Assembly: GCA_022841205.1 (NCBI GenBank)
Contig: JALHCK010000001.1
Coordinates: forward strand, 1-64,000
DNA from: Methanomicrobiales archaeon
Lineage (GTDB): Archaea; Halobacteriota; Methanomicrobia; Methanomicrobiales; Methanospirillaceae
Direction: 5' to 3'
DNA: 64,000 nucleotides
Part shown: piece after piece, positions 8,873 through 17,302 of the stretch
How the letters are laid out: every line of letters starts with the position of its first letter
Numbering within the stretch: the stretch's first letter is position 1
Position numbers and translations under genes: made by a program
The notes under the pieces: generated by a model
The model's input: the letters and a program-made list of their open reading frames with translations, nothing else
The model's database searches: none
Told to the model about the DNA's origin: nothing

Positions 8873-9746
8873 AATACTCCGTTTTCTCGAACAAAAGGGA
8901 GCGATCATTCCCGAAAAAGGCAGCAACCTTCACACAGTACGATTGAGAATTCCGGGAGGAATCATTTCCACCGAACAGCTTCTTGGAATTGGAAGGGCTT
9001 TACGAACGAGGGGATTAGGAGCAGTGCATCTGACGACTCGCCAGACCATTGAGATACCCCACCTCGCCCTGGAGAAAATCCCGCCGCTTCTCAAAGCACT
9101 GGGAAAGACCGGTATATACCTGGGAGCCGAACACGAGGAGATAGTAAATATTACTGCGTGTCCCGGGACAGACCGCTGCCGCTTGTCAAATATTCCCACG
9201 AATACATTGCTCGAACGCCTGGACAGATTACATTTTGGCCGGGAGATGCCGGTCCGGGTACGAATCGCCATCTCAGCATGCCCGAACGGTTGCATGAGCG
9301 AGCGATTGAGTGAGATAGGGGTTACCGGGCTTCGGGAGCCGATCAGGAATGAAGGACTGTGCACAGCGTGCGGGACCTGCGCAAATACCTGCAGAGAAAA
9401 GGCGATAACAATGGTCAATGGCCGATTGGTGCTCGATTACACACGCTGTGTGCAGTGTGGCATGTGCATCGACTCGTGCCCTTTCCATATTATCAGGGGA
9501 TCCAAACCACGCTACCTGGTTACGGTAGGGGGGAGGCGTGGGCGCCATCCGGTTATCGGGAGGGAACTCGTCCGGGTGGACTCTGAAGAAAAGGCCGGGA
9601 AGGTTGTTGACAGGGTCGTTGACTGGATTTACCGGTATGCATACAGTGGGAGCACCCTTACAGACCAGCTCGATAGCATGAATTTTAAGGGATTTCGGGA
9701 TCGGATAATCAAGGAATTTGCAGCTGTAGAGAATCGGGAGCCCTGA
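8856..9746 (+). CDS. Siroheme sulfite/nitrite reductase-like protein with ferredoxin domain (DsrLP type)
   Basis: 296 residues. The N-terminal half-domain of sulfite/nitrite reductases is followed by the siroheme-[4Fe-4S] motif Cys102-X5-Cys108 ... Cys142-X3-Cys146 (ACPNGC). A two-cluster ferredoxin insert follows (Cys169/172/175/179 and Cys198/201/204/208). Methanogens carry such small dissimilatory-sulfite-reductase-like proteins, whose substrate is mostly unknown; sulfite detoxification is one proposal. ATG at 8856 lies inside the end of the preceding gene. It sits just before the fwd operon but is separated by a 190-base regulatory gap. Confidence 0.88.
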   Translation: MRVNPEILRFLEQKGAIIPEKGSNLHTVRLRIPGGIISTEQLLGIGRALRTRGLGAVHLTTRQTIEIPHLALEKIPPLLKALGKTGIYLGAEHEEIVNITACPGTDRCRLSNIPTNTLLERLDRLHFGREMPVRVRIAISACPNGCMSERLSEIGVTGLREPIRNEGLCTACGTCANTCREKAITMVNGRLVLDYTRCVQCGMCIDSCPFHIIRGSKPRYLVTVGGRRGRHPVIGRELVRVDSEEKAGKVVDRVVDWIYRYAYSGSTLTDQLDSMNFKGFRDRIIKEFAAVENREP

Positions 9747-9774
9747 CGGCGAAGTGTGTTTTTATATCATTTAT

Positions 9775-9786
9775 ATGACGTGTCAT
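9775..9786. promoter_or_regulatory. Inverted repeat ATGAC-GT-GTCAT upstream of fwd operon
   Basis: Perfect 5-base arms with a 2-base spacer, about 150 bases before the fwdG ATG and 30 bases after the preceding gene's stop. It could be an operator or part of the end of the upstream transcript. Short enough to arise by chance. Confidence 0.25.
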
Positions 9787-9898
9787 GTCATCATTGGATC
9801 CGTTTGATTCCTGGCGATTTGTCATTAAATGTTAACCTATTGTAAATTAAGATTAGTTATAGTTTATTAAATGTAATTAAATCCAATTAACTGTTTCA

Positions 9899-9916
9899 CA
9901 ATATTTAATAATATTG
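9899..9916 (+). promoter_or_regulatory. Inverted repeat overlapping the presumed fwd promoter
   Basis: CAATATT-TAAT-AATATTG: perfect 7-base arms around a 4-base spacer, ending 20 bases before the fwdG ATG. It contains the only good TATA-like element at the right distance (TTTAATAATA), so a protein bound here would compete with TBP. Candidate operator of the fwd operon; AT-richness of the region weakens the case. Confidence 0.4.
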
Positions 9917-9936
9917 ACAGATAACCCCCAGTTTAC

Positions 9937-10200
9937 ATGGCTTTTAGTGTGCATGTAAGGATCGAACGCTGCACTGGGTGCGGCAATTGTGTCGCGTCAT
10001 GCCCGGTCAATGCCCTTGAAATTTATACCATTGACCCGGTTACCAAGGAGAAGATCTACTCGGTCAGAAACGGAAAATCAATCATTGTAGATGTGAATTC
10101 CGAGCTCTGTGCCGGGTGTGGCGTGTGTATCGGGGCATGCCCGTATGGTGTCATTTCCCTCTCCGGTCGGGGAGAGTTACCGTTAGAAGTCGTCACCTGA
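9937..10200 (+). CDS. fwdG: Formylmethanofuran dehydrogenase ferredoxin subunit G
   Basis: 87-residue ferredoxin with two [4Fe-4S] motifs, CTGCGNCVASCP near the N-terminus and CAGCGVCIGACP near residue 60. It passes low-potential electrons to the catalytic subunit in the first step of methanogenesis, reduction of CO2 to formylmethanofuran. First gene of fwdGDBAC; a 65-base gap separates it from fwdD. No polyferredoxin fwdF gene is present in this operon. Confidence 0.9.
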   Translation: MAFSVHVRIERCTGCGNCVASCPVNALEIYTIDPVTKEKIYSVRNGKSIIVDVNSELCAGCGVCIGACPYGVISLSGRGELPLEVVT

Positions 10201-10265
10201 ATTGTAAAAGTGGAGAAGAAACAGACCCACGTAATACCTGAAAAAATGACCAATGAGGTTCACCT

Positions 10266-10679
10266 ATGAAAGATAAGATCATTTTGAATATGATTACCCA
10301 GCGTGCTATTGAAGAGGGACAGGCTATGGAGAAGGGTAAGACCACCCGTGAGTACTTTGAGGCCTGTTCAGTTGTGGAGATGAATCCGGAAGACATGAAG
10401 AGGATTGGCATCTGGAGGAATACCAACGTCCGGGTCACCAGCGAAGTCGGGAGCGTGATTGTGAAAGCGATTGAACCGACACAGTTCTGCCCTCCGGGAC
10501 TCGCCCACATCCGGCAGGGCGTATGGGCAAACCAGGTCGTTCCGCCCCGGACCCAGTCGACCGGAACACCGCAATACAGCGGATTTCCAGTTACAATCGA
10601 GCCTGCAATAAATGAAAAAATTAAAACTGCCCTTGAACTGGTTCAGGGAGCTGTCGGACTCTGGAAAGGAGGTAATTAG
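10266..10679 (+). CDS. fwdD: Formylmethanofuran dehydrogenase subunit D
   Basis: 137 residues matching the molybdopterin-dinucleotide-binding C-terminal domain that in other oxidoreductases is fused to the catalytic chain; here it is a separate subunit that completes the cofactor pocket of FwdB. The stretch GLAHIRQGVWANQVV is typical of the family. Its stop is immediately followed by the fwdB ATG (no gap), and GGAGG just before the stop is the ribosome site for fwdB. Cytoplasmic. Confidence 0.93.
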   Translation: MKDKIILNMITQRAIEEGQAMEKGKTTREYFEACSVVEMNPEDMKRIGIWRNTNVRVTSEVGSVIVKAIEPTQFCPPGLAHIRQGVWANQVVPPRTQSTGTPQYSGFPVTIEPAINEKIKTALELVQGAVGLWKGGN

Positions 10680-12053
10680 ATGCCAAAATGGATAACACAG
10701 GTCGGGTGCCCTTACTGCGGGTCATCCTGCGATGACATTGAGGTTCTTGTATCAGATGATGGTAAGAAAATCCTCGAGACGAGGAATGCATGTGTTATTG
10801 GAAATGAGATCTTTCATCATGTCTCGAGCCCCGACAGGCCGAAGAAGCCACGAATGCGGCAGCCTGACGGAAACTTCAAGGAGATAACCTACGATGAAGC
10901 TGTTGATTACACGGCAAAAACCCTGCTAAAGTCAAAAAAACCGCTCATCTATGGGTTCGGCTCGACCAATTGCGAAGGTATGAGTGCTGTTGCCCGGGTT
11001 GCCGAGAAGGCCGGTGCCGTGCTCGACAACTGCGCTTCAATCTGCCATGGCCCCTCATTTCTCGCCATTTTCGATAACGGCTATCCCAGCTGCACTCTCG
11101 GTGAAGTGAAGAACCGGGCCGACGTTGTCCTGTTCTGGGGCTGCAATCCCATGCATGCCCATCCCCGCCATACCTCCCGCTACTCCATCTTTCCCCGGGG
11201 GTTCTTTACCACCAAGGGGCAGATGCAGCGCACGATAATCTGCATCGATCCCAGGGAGACCGACACTGCCAAACTTGCAAACATCCATCTCATGATCAAA
11301 CAGGGTCATGATTACGATCTCTTTGACGCCTTCAGGACCGTTCTCCGGGGACATGATATTCCCGCCGAGGTTGCGGGGATCAAGAAGGACCAGATTCTCG
11401 AAGCAGTGGAAAAGATCAAAAAAGGCCGGTTTGTCATGATTTTCTTTGGGATGGGGTGCTGTCATACTGATGGCCGGAATCACAATGTTGATATTGCCAT
11501 CAGCCTGACCCGCGACATTAACAGCCACACCAAGGCATCAATCATGGCCATGCGGGGCCACTACAACATTGCCGGACCGGGCCAGGTCTGGTCATGGCAG
11601 TTCGGGTTTCCCTACTGCCTTGACCTCTCAAAGGGCACCCATGCTCACATGAACCCCGGTGAGACGAGCTCGGTCGATCTTGCCATGAGGGACGAGGTCG
11701 ATTGTTTCATGAACGTCGGAACCGATGCTGGCGCCCACTTCCCGATCGATGCGATCAAGCACCTGAAGAAACGCCCGTTCATTACCGTGGATCCGAACAT
11801 CTGCATGGCAAGTGAAATTTCAGACCTCCACATCCCCGTACGTGTTGTCGGTGTGGAGGAGCCGGGAATCGTCTATCGTATGGACAATGTGCCGATTCAG
11901 TTCAAGAAAGTCGTTGATGGACCCGAAGGAGTTCCCAGTGACGAAGAGCTCTTCGATAGGATTTACGAACGCATGTGCGAGCTCACCGAGACCGAACCGA
12001 TTTGGCTGCCTTCGAGGGAGCACGCAAAGGCACCTACCGCCGCGGAGCAGTGA
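10680..12053 (+). CDS. fwdB: Formylmethanofuran dehydrogenase catalytic subunit B
   Basis: 457-residue Mo/W-bis-pyranopterin subunit that reduces CO2 to formate inside the complex. Cys10, Cys13, Cys17 and Cys38 bind a [4Fe-4S] cluster. The motif DNCASICHGPS puts the metal ligand at Cys122, so it is the cysteine form. The sequence does not by itself tell whether tungsten or molybdenum is used, so the name fmdB is equally possible. It shares the cofactor-binding CH-GPS motif with FdhA at the window start, so both depend on the same FdhD/MoeA machinery nearby. Confidence 0.95.
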   Translation: MPKWITQVGCPYCGSSCDDIEVLVSDDGKKILETRNACVIGNEIFHHVSSPDRPKKPRMRQPDGNFKEITYDEAVDYTAKTLLKSKKPLIYGFGSTNCEGMSAVARVAEKAGAVLDNCASICHGPSFLAIFDNGYPSCTLGEVKNRADVVLFWGCNPMHAHPRHTSRYSIFPRGFFTTKGQMQRTIICIDPRETDTAKLANIHLMIKQGHDYDLFDAFRTVLRGHDIPAEVAGIKKDQILEAVEKIKKGRFVMIFFGMGCCHTDGRNHNVDIAISLTRDINSHTKASIMAMRGHYNIAGPGQVWSWQFGFPYCLDLSKGTHAHMNPGETSSVDLAMRDEVDCFMNVGTDAGAHFPIDAIKHLKKRPFITVDPNICMASEISDLHIPVRVVGVEEPGIVYRMDNVPIQFKKVVDGPEGVPSDEELFDRIYERMCELTETEPIWLPSREHAKAPTAAEQ

Positions 12054-12055
12054 AT

Positions 12056-13762
12056 ATGGCTGAAATCTTGATAAAGAATGGGTTTGTCATCGACCCGACC
12101 CGGAACATTGACGGTGACGTGGCCGACATCGCCATAAAGGATGACCGTATTGCCGAACAGGTGGGGTCAGGTGCAAAAGTTATCGACGCCCGGGGAAAAG
12201 TCGTGATGGCCGGTGGTGTTGATGTTCATGCCCATGTCGCTGGACCAAAGGTAAACGTCGGACGTTTGATGCGGCCGGAGGACAAACTCTTCAAGAGTCC
12301 TTACGCACAGGAAAGCTACCGGATGGAGAGCGGATTCTCGATCCCCAGTACCTTCAAGACAGGGTACGATTATGCCAGGATGGGGTATGCCTTCGTCATG
12401 GAGGCCGCCATGCCCCCCCTCCATTCCCCTCACGTCCACGAAGAGATTCACGACACCCCGATCATCGATCAGGGAGCGCTGCCGGTCTTTGCCAACAACT
12501 GGTTCGTTCTCGAGTACCTAAAGAACCAGGAGATTGAGAACAGTGCCTCGTATGTTGCCTGGCTCCTGGCAGCCACCAAGGGATATGGGATAAAACTGGT
12601 AAACCCCGGTGGAACAGCAGCATGGGCATGGGGTCTGAACTGCCTGACTCTCAATGACACGGTACCGTTCTTCGACATAACCCCTGCCGAAATTATCACC
12701 GGCCTCATGAAGACCAACGAATATCTCGGGCTGCCGCATTCAATTCACATCCATCAGAACAGCCTTGGCACACCCGGCAACTACGGGGTAACGCTGGACT
12801 CCCTCAGGCTCGCCGAAGGGATGAAAGCTAAGAATAAATTTTCCCGGGATACCGTCATGCATTCAACCCATATCCAGTTTCACTCATATGGCGGCGATTC
12901 ATGGGGGAATTTCGAGTCGAAGGCCCGGGAAGTCATGGATTATGTCAACCAGCAGAAAAACATCACCGTAGATCTAGGTTGCGTGACGCTCGATGAGACC
13001 ACGACCATGACCGCAGACGGTCCCTTTGAACACCACCTCACCAGGCTGAATCACCTGAAATGGGCGAACACCGATGTTGAACTTGAAACTGCTGCCGGTG
13101 TAGTCCCCTATGTCTACGATAAGGATATCAAAGTATGCGGTATCCAATGGGCAATTGGACTCGAGCTCGGGCTATATGCCAAGGATCCGATGAGGACATT
13201 CATCACTACCGACCATCCGAATGCCGGACCTTTCATCCGGTATCCCCGTATCATCAAATGGCTGATGAGCAGGGATGCACGTGAAGAAACCCTCGCATCG
13301 TTCAAGTACAGCAGCAAGGTGATCGATGCAACAAACCTGCATGCAATTGAGACCGAGCGTAACCTCTACGAGATTGCCCAGATGACGAGAGCTGGACCGG
13401 CAAAGGCGCTGGGGCTCTCCCACATGTTTGGAGGGCTTGCCCCAGGTATGGAGGCGAATGTGGTTGTCTATGATCTCAACTACAAGGACATGCCATCCGA
13501 TCCGGAAATGATTGAGCGGGCTTTTTCAAGGGCGCGCTGGTTCATCAAGTCAGGAGATATCGTGGTAAAAGACGGCGACATTGCCAGCCACGGCAACAAG
13601 AGAACCTTCTGGGTGAATGCCAAGGTAAAAGAGAATCCCCAGGTCATCCGGGACATTCACGAAAAATTCCTGAAAGACTACACGGTCGGTCTCAACAACT
13701 ACCCGGTATGGGATTCCCTGGCTCCTAATCCGTACGTGATCAATATCGATGTGGAGGCCTGA
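12056..13762 (+). CDS. fwdA: Formylmethanofuran dehydrogenase subunit A
   Basis: 568-residue amidohydrolase-type subunit with a binuclear metal centre that condenses formate with methanofuran. His58 and His60 (DVHAHVAG) are the first metal ligands; the HIHQNSLG and later TTDHPNAGP segments are typical FwdA. The ATG at 12056 is 2 bases after the fwdB stop and gives the family's N-terminus; an upstream in-frame ATG at 11975 would overlap fwdB by 79 bases and is rejected. A tunnel links this site to FwdB in the known structure. Confidence 0.95.
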   Translation: MAEILIKNGFVIDPTRNIDGDVADIAIKDDRIAEQVGSGAKVIDARGKVVMAGGVDVHAHVAGPKVNVGRLMRPEDKLFKSPYAQESYRMESGFSIPSTFKTGYDYARMGYAFVMEAAMPPLHSPHVHEEIHDTPIIDQGALPVFANNWFVLEYLKNQEIENSASYVAWLLAATKGYGIKLVNPGGTAAWAWGLNCLTLNDTVPFFDITPAEIITGLMKTNEYLGLPHSIHIHQNSLGTPGNYGVTLDSLRLAEGMKAKNKFSRDTVMHSTHIQFHSYGGDSWGNFESKAREVMDYVNQQKNITVDLGCVTLDETTTMTADGPFEHHLTRLNHLKWANTDVELETAAGVVPYVYDKDIKVCGIQWAIGLELGLYAKDPMRTFITTDHPNAGPFIRYPRIIKWLMSRDAREETLASFKYSSKVIDATNLHAIETERNLYEIAQMTRAGPAKALGLSHMFGGLAPGMEANVVVYDLNYKDMPSDPEMIERAFSRARWFIKSGDIVVKDGDIASHGNKRTFWVNAKVKENPQVIRDIHEKFLKDYTVGLNNYPVWDSLAPNPYVINIDVEA

Positions 13763-13770
13763 GGTGAACC

Positions 13771-14574
13771 ATGGCTCTGGTAACATTGAAACCCTACAAA
13801 ACCCCCGAGCTCTACCTTGAGTGCTACAATATCTCCCCGGATGTATTTGCCGGAAAGACGTCTGCAGAGATTGCCGAACTAGATGTCCGCGAAGGAAAGA
13901 CAACGGTAAAGCTGGGTGACTTCTTTGAAGTGAAGGGGAACGCTGGAAAGACCCCCGAAGAGACCGAAATCCGGGTTTCGGGCGATTGCTCGCGGATTAA
14001 GTATATCGGCAACAAGATGACTGCAGGCAGCATCACGGTCGATGGCAATGCCGACATGTATCTTGGTGGATGGATGAAAGGCGGGAAGATCCATGTATTG
14101 GGCAACGTTCATTCATTCTGCGGGATCGCCATGGAAGGAGGGGAAATCCTTGTCGATGGCAATGCCGAGAATTACGTTGGATGCGCATATCGAGGTGACT
14201 GGCGCGGAATGCGGGGAGGGACAATCCGTATCCGTGGCAATGCCGGAAACGACATCGGAACTTTCATGCTCGGCGGGACCATCATCGTCGAGAAGAATGC
14301 CTTTATTCATGTGTCGACCCACGCGGAAGGGGGGACAGTAATTATAAAAGGTGACGTCCAGGGGCGTGTCGGAGGCCAGATGGTAAAGGGGGATATCTAT
14401 GTGCTTGGTGCGGTCCAGCACATGCTTCCCGGTTTCAAAAAAGTGGGAATGACTGAACGGGAAGTCGATGGCATGACTGCAAAATTCACCCACTATATTG
14501 GTGATCTGGGCGAGCGTCACCTGAAGGTAAAGGGAAAAGAAGTATATGCAAATCTCTATGTCATGGCTGCATGA
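13771..14574 (+). CDS. fwdC: Formylmethanofuran dehydrogenase subunit C
   Basis: 267 residues of right-handed beta-helix related to the GltB C-terminal domain, with the repeating GxxxxGxxxxxxxxxGGxIxVxG pattern between about residues 70 and 215. It is a structural subunit that packs against FwdA and FwdB. An in-frame 8-base gap follows fwdA, with GAGGTGA as ribosome site. It ends the GDBAC block; the next gene begins 86 bases later. Confidence 0.94.
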   Translation: MALVTLKPYKTPELYLECYNISPDVFAGKTSAEIAELDVREGKTTVKLGDFFEVKGNAGKTPEETEIRVSGDCSRIKYIGNKMTAGSITVDGNADMYLGGWMKGGKIHVLGNVHSFCGIAMEGGEILVDGNAENYVGCAYRGDWRGMRGGTIRIRGNAGNDIGTFMLGGTIIVEKNAFIHVSTHAEGGTVIIKGDVQGRVGGQMVKGDIYVLGAVQHMLPGFKKVGMTEREVDGMTAKFTHYIGDLGERHLKVKGKEVYANLYVMAA

Positions 14575-14660
14575 ACCAGGATCTCCCCTTTTTCCTGCCA
14601 GGTAATCCCGACAACGATTTCCAATATTGAGTACATAGCTAAGTCTTCCCGAGTGAATCA

Positions 14661-15407
14661 ATGACCAATCCAGGAAAAGAATTCATGGAAAAGACGAGGT
14701 ATCCGGATTACTCCACCGTGGACATGATCCTCAGAGTTCCGGAACCTCCCCCTGAACTGCCGGTTCCGAAAGGCACAAAACCCATCAAGCTTCCCAACCC
14801 GAACCGTATCAGGATACCGGACATGCCGGTCCGCGAGGCTCTTGAGAGCTGGGAGCCGGTGGGCTTCTTTTCGCGCTCTTCCCTGACCATGAAAGAACTC
14901 TCGTATCTGCTCTGGTGTACGCAGGGAGAACGAAAACTGGAAGGAAGTCTTACCAATATACGAAATGTTCCCTCAAGTGGGGAGCGGCATCCCATAGACA
15001 CCTATTTCATGGTGGGAGAAATCGAGGACCTTCCGACGGGAATATACCGCTACCTGCCAGGCACTCATCGGATCATGGCCATCCGTGAGGACTCCGATCT
15101 TCCCTTTTCCATGGGAACGGCCAGTATGAATTTCAAGGTTATCACCCGTGCTGCGGTCACATTCCTCTGGGCAGCCTCCCCCTACCGTTCGGTCTGGGCA
15201 CTTGGGAACAGGGGTTACCGGAGCATCTTTATCGAGGCAGGCCACATCTGCCAGGCACTGATAATGGCTTCAGCCTGTATCGGATGCCGCGTTCACCCCA
15301 TCGATCTTTTCCACGACCAGATGATGGCTCAGCTGGCAGGACTCGATCCAGAGTCTCAATGGCCACTGTACATTGCGGCGGTCGGAAGGATTGAACCGGA
15401 TCGTTGA
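14661..15407 (+). CDS. SagB-type nitroreductase-family oxidoreductase
   Basis: 248-residue flavin (FMN) oxidoreductase of the SagB/ThcOx branch of the nitroreductase fold. Visible hallmarks are SRSSLTMKELSYLLW, the RNVPSSGERHPIDTYF segment that contacts FMN, and the GHICQALIMAS helix. No peptide-cyclase partner (SagC/SagD) is nearby, so azole formation on a peptide is unlikely; the real substrate is unknown. GAGTGA precedes the ATG. It follows fwdC by 86 bases and may be read through from the fwd operon. Confidence 0.85.
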   Translation: MTNPGKEFMEKTRYPDYSTVDMILRVPEPPPELPVPKGTKPIKLPNPNRIRIPDMPVREALESWEPVGFFSRSSLTMKELSYLLWCTQGERKLEGSLTNIRNVPSSGERHPIDTYFMVGEIEDLPTGIYRYLPGTHRIMAIREDSDLPFSMGTASMNFKVITRAAVTFLWAASPYRSVWALGNRGYRSIFIEAGHICQALIMASACIGCRVHPIDLFHDQMMAQLAGLDPESQWPLYIAAVGRIEPDR

Positions 15408-15537
15408 AGCTTATGGAGAAATGGACCATGGGAGGGAGCAGCAGATACTGGAGATCAGCTGGCATCGTCCGCGACAGGAATGATACACGGAGAGATCCGG
15501 TTCATATGCAGGGACAATCCTGGTCCTGGTGCAGGTC

Positions 15538-16779
15538 ATGACGTATGGGAACATCTTTTATACAACAGAGAAGCTGACCCTGGAGAGGTTTACCTGGATA
15601 ACCGAACTTCTGAAATTATACTGCACCCGCCACTATCCCGAGAGCCTTCATCACCATCCTCGAACGCCCGTACCAGGGTTTTCCCTCTTCTTCACGAACG
15701 AAGCCTGTTACAGCCTCATCGATCATCGGCTCTCGAAACTCTGGGACATACTCTTCAGATTGCCACACGTACGGTTTATTTTTGATTCCCAGGAACTTTT
15801 GATGCGCGGTATTTCGATCGAGCCGTTTTCCAGGAGGATTCCCGACCAGATCGTAAGCGCAGGTTCAGGGAATGCAGGAACAGGCAGTTCATTTGCGGAA
15901 ATTCTCCTCAAAGCTACCCGGCAGGAGACACAAGACCGCTGTCTGGGTTTCCTCCAGTTCGAATCTCCATATCTGAACACGTCCTCCTCGGCGATAATCG
16001 ATCTCTTCCAGGCAACTGTCGGGAAAAAGATATCTCCTGAACTGTATGGCTTCCTTGATGGAGTGTACATTATGCATAACGGCCAGCGGCCGACAATGAC
16101 GGTAAACGCAGGGGATATGCTGATGAAGGTGAACGAGGCAGCCCAGCAAAAAGGACTCTCCCCCCTGTTCCTTGTCTGTTCCAGGAGTGCAGCATCGAGA
16201 GGGTTTGCGACGTTTACCGGCCACAAAGGGAAGATAATCTCTTCATGCACCCTTCCCGCCGCAAAAATCTGGGATATTTCCCAGATTGCCGGCCGGCTCT
16301 GCAAGAGGCATCCGGTACTCTCGCATTCGGCCTTTGCGATACATCTTCCAAGAAGTCCTAAAGTACCTGAGATACGGTCCCCGGGAGGCTCCGATCATCC
16401 GCCTCTTGTAGTGCTCGTCACTCACTCCCCTTATGGGAACGAAATGGCTTTCGGGGCACTTACCTTTGCCCTGGCCTGCTCACACCTGGGTATCTTCACC
16501 AGGGTAGTATTCATGGAAGACGGTATCTACTCGCTCTCAGGGAGACATAAGCTCGGTGATACCGACCCGGTTCTCAATATCCAGTCGGTCATTACGGCAA
16601 CATCCGGCACTTGTAACCTCGATTATTATGGGTATGTTCCATCTTTCAGGGAACGGGGGATTTCGGGAAGCTCCGCATGGAAAGGAGTCCAGATGATAGA
16701 CCCTGCAATGCTTGCACAAATCTTTTTCAAGGCCCCTGGAGGGGTTTTTGCCGATTATCAACGGGTCCTGATATTCTGA
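15538..16779 (+). CDS. DsrE/TusD-like repeat protein
   Basis: About 413 residues. The C-terminal third (about 300-410) is a DsrE-type domain: VVLVTHSPYGNEMAFGALTF, then a sulfur-relay-like fold. The middle third repeats the pattern, including a CSRSAASRGF segment resembling the active-site loop of DsrE/TusD proteins. The first third has a similar DSQELLMRGI segment where Cys is replaced by Asp, suggesting a third, inactive copy. DsrE-family proteins move persulfide sulfur. ATG 15538 and GTG 15529 are both possible starts. The siroheme protein and FdhD nearby make sulfur transfer plausible (inference). Confidence 0.65.
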   Translation: MTYGNIFYTTEKLTLERFTWITELLKLYCTRHYPESLHHHPRTPVPGFSLFFTNEACYSLIDHRLSKLWDILFRLPHVRFIFDSQELLMRGISIEPFSRRIPDQIVSAGSGNAGTGSSFAEILLKATRQETQDRCLGFLQFESPYLNTSSSAIIDLFQATVGKKISPELYGFLDGVYIMHNGQRPTMTVNAGDMLMKVNEAAQQKGLSPLFLVCSRSAASRGFATFTGHKGKIISSCTLPAAKIWDISQIAGRLCKRHPVLSHSAFAIHLPRSPKVPEIRSPGGSDHPPLVVLVTHSPYGNEMAFGALTFALACSHLGIFTRVVFMEDGIYSLSGRHKLGDTDPVLNIQSVITATSGTCNLDYYGYVPSFRERGISGSSAWKGVQMIDPAMLAQIFFKAPGGVFADYQRVLIF

Positions 16780-16795
16780 TGAAAGCATGTGGCGA

Positions 16796-16822
16796 CGGGC
16801 TGCAGGATTCCCCTGCAGCCCG
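16796..16822 (+). terminator. Perfect 11-bp hairpin after the DsrE-like gene
   Basis: CGGGCTGCAGG, a 5-base loop, then CCTGCAGCCCG, 17 bases after the stop codon. GC-rich and perfect, so it would form a stable end structure for the upstream mRNA. No T-run follows, so it may be an mRNA 3' stabiliser or processing site instead of a classic terminator. Confidence 0.45.
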
Positions 16823-16919
16823 GTGGTACTCTGATAGATTCTAACATTATGGACACCCTCCGTTTGGCTTTGCTGGAGACGGGTTATTTAAGGAATATAT
16901 AAATCAGGAAAACCCGGTG

Positions 16920-17125
16920 AACTGGACCCGGTAGTTAAGAAGGAATGGCCAATGCGTGGGCCGGCAGGCCGCGTGATTAACCATGGACGTGATTTTCATC
17001 ATGCAGAACCTGCCGGCTCCTATCCGAAAAATCGGATGGCCAAGATTGCACTTGCATGATACACCAAAAGGATCTCCTTTTGATGCAATGGAGTAATTAA
17101 ACCTCCTTGATTATAAGTGTTTTTA
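16920..17125 (+). ncRNA. Candidate stand-alone structured RNA
   Basis: The 520-base gap 16780-17302 holds no credible gene. A strong TATA-like box (AATATATAAA, 16895-16904) stands about 25 bases before the proposed start. Downstream are an 11-bp helix (16958-16968 with 17009-17019, one G-U), a hairpin 17022-17037 with an AAAA loop, a hairpin 17065-17082 (CAAAAGG/CCTTTTG), outer pairing TTGCAT/ATGCAA (17052-17057 with 17083-17088) and TGGCCA/TGGCCA closing pairs. A T-rich stretch at 17107-17132 could end the transcript. No known RNA family was recognised; the ends are estimates. Confidence 0.5.
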
Positions 17126-17183
17126 TTTAATTTCATTGATTTGTAAAACATATGTGGTTTTTAATCGTCCAGATAACGACGCA

Positions 17184-17202
17184 ACCCGGACATGATCCGG
17201 GT
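17184..17202. repeat. Hairpin near the end of the modC/wtpC gene
   Basis: ACCCGGA-CATGA-TCCGGGT: perfect 7-bp arms with a 5-base loop, about 100 bases beyond the stop of the minus-strand transporter operon. It could end that operon's transcript, or be an extra element of the RNA candidate just upstream. Confidence 0.35.
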
Positions 17203-17302
17203 CATTAAAATTTCGTGGTTTTAGTCCCCAGCCAACCTTACAGCGGCATTTCCAGGCATGAGGCGCAATCTCGATAAATCTCTGGGATACAGGAGGTCTG
17301 GA

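Noticed and set aside
14661..15407. A thiazole/oxazole-modified peptide (RiPP) cluster around the SagB-type gene
   Set aside because: No cyclodehydratase, no precursor peptide and no exporter nearby; the protein is better explained as a stand-alone flavin oxidoreductase.
16920..17125. A Mo-cofactor riboswitch of the bacterial type
   Set aside because: The element faces no downstream gene on its own strand, lies at the end of the neighbouring operon, and I do not recognise the Moco consensus.
16780..17302. A tRNA, SRP RNA or RNase P RNA in the gap
   Set aside because: No tRNA-type T-loop motif or acceptor stem, and the expected conserved boxes of SRP and RNase P RNA are absent.
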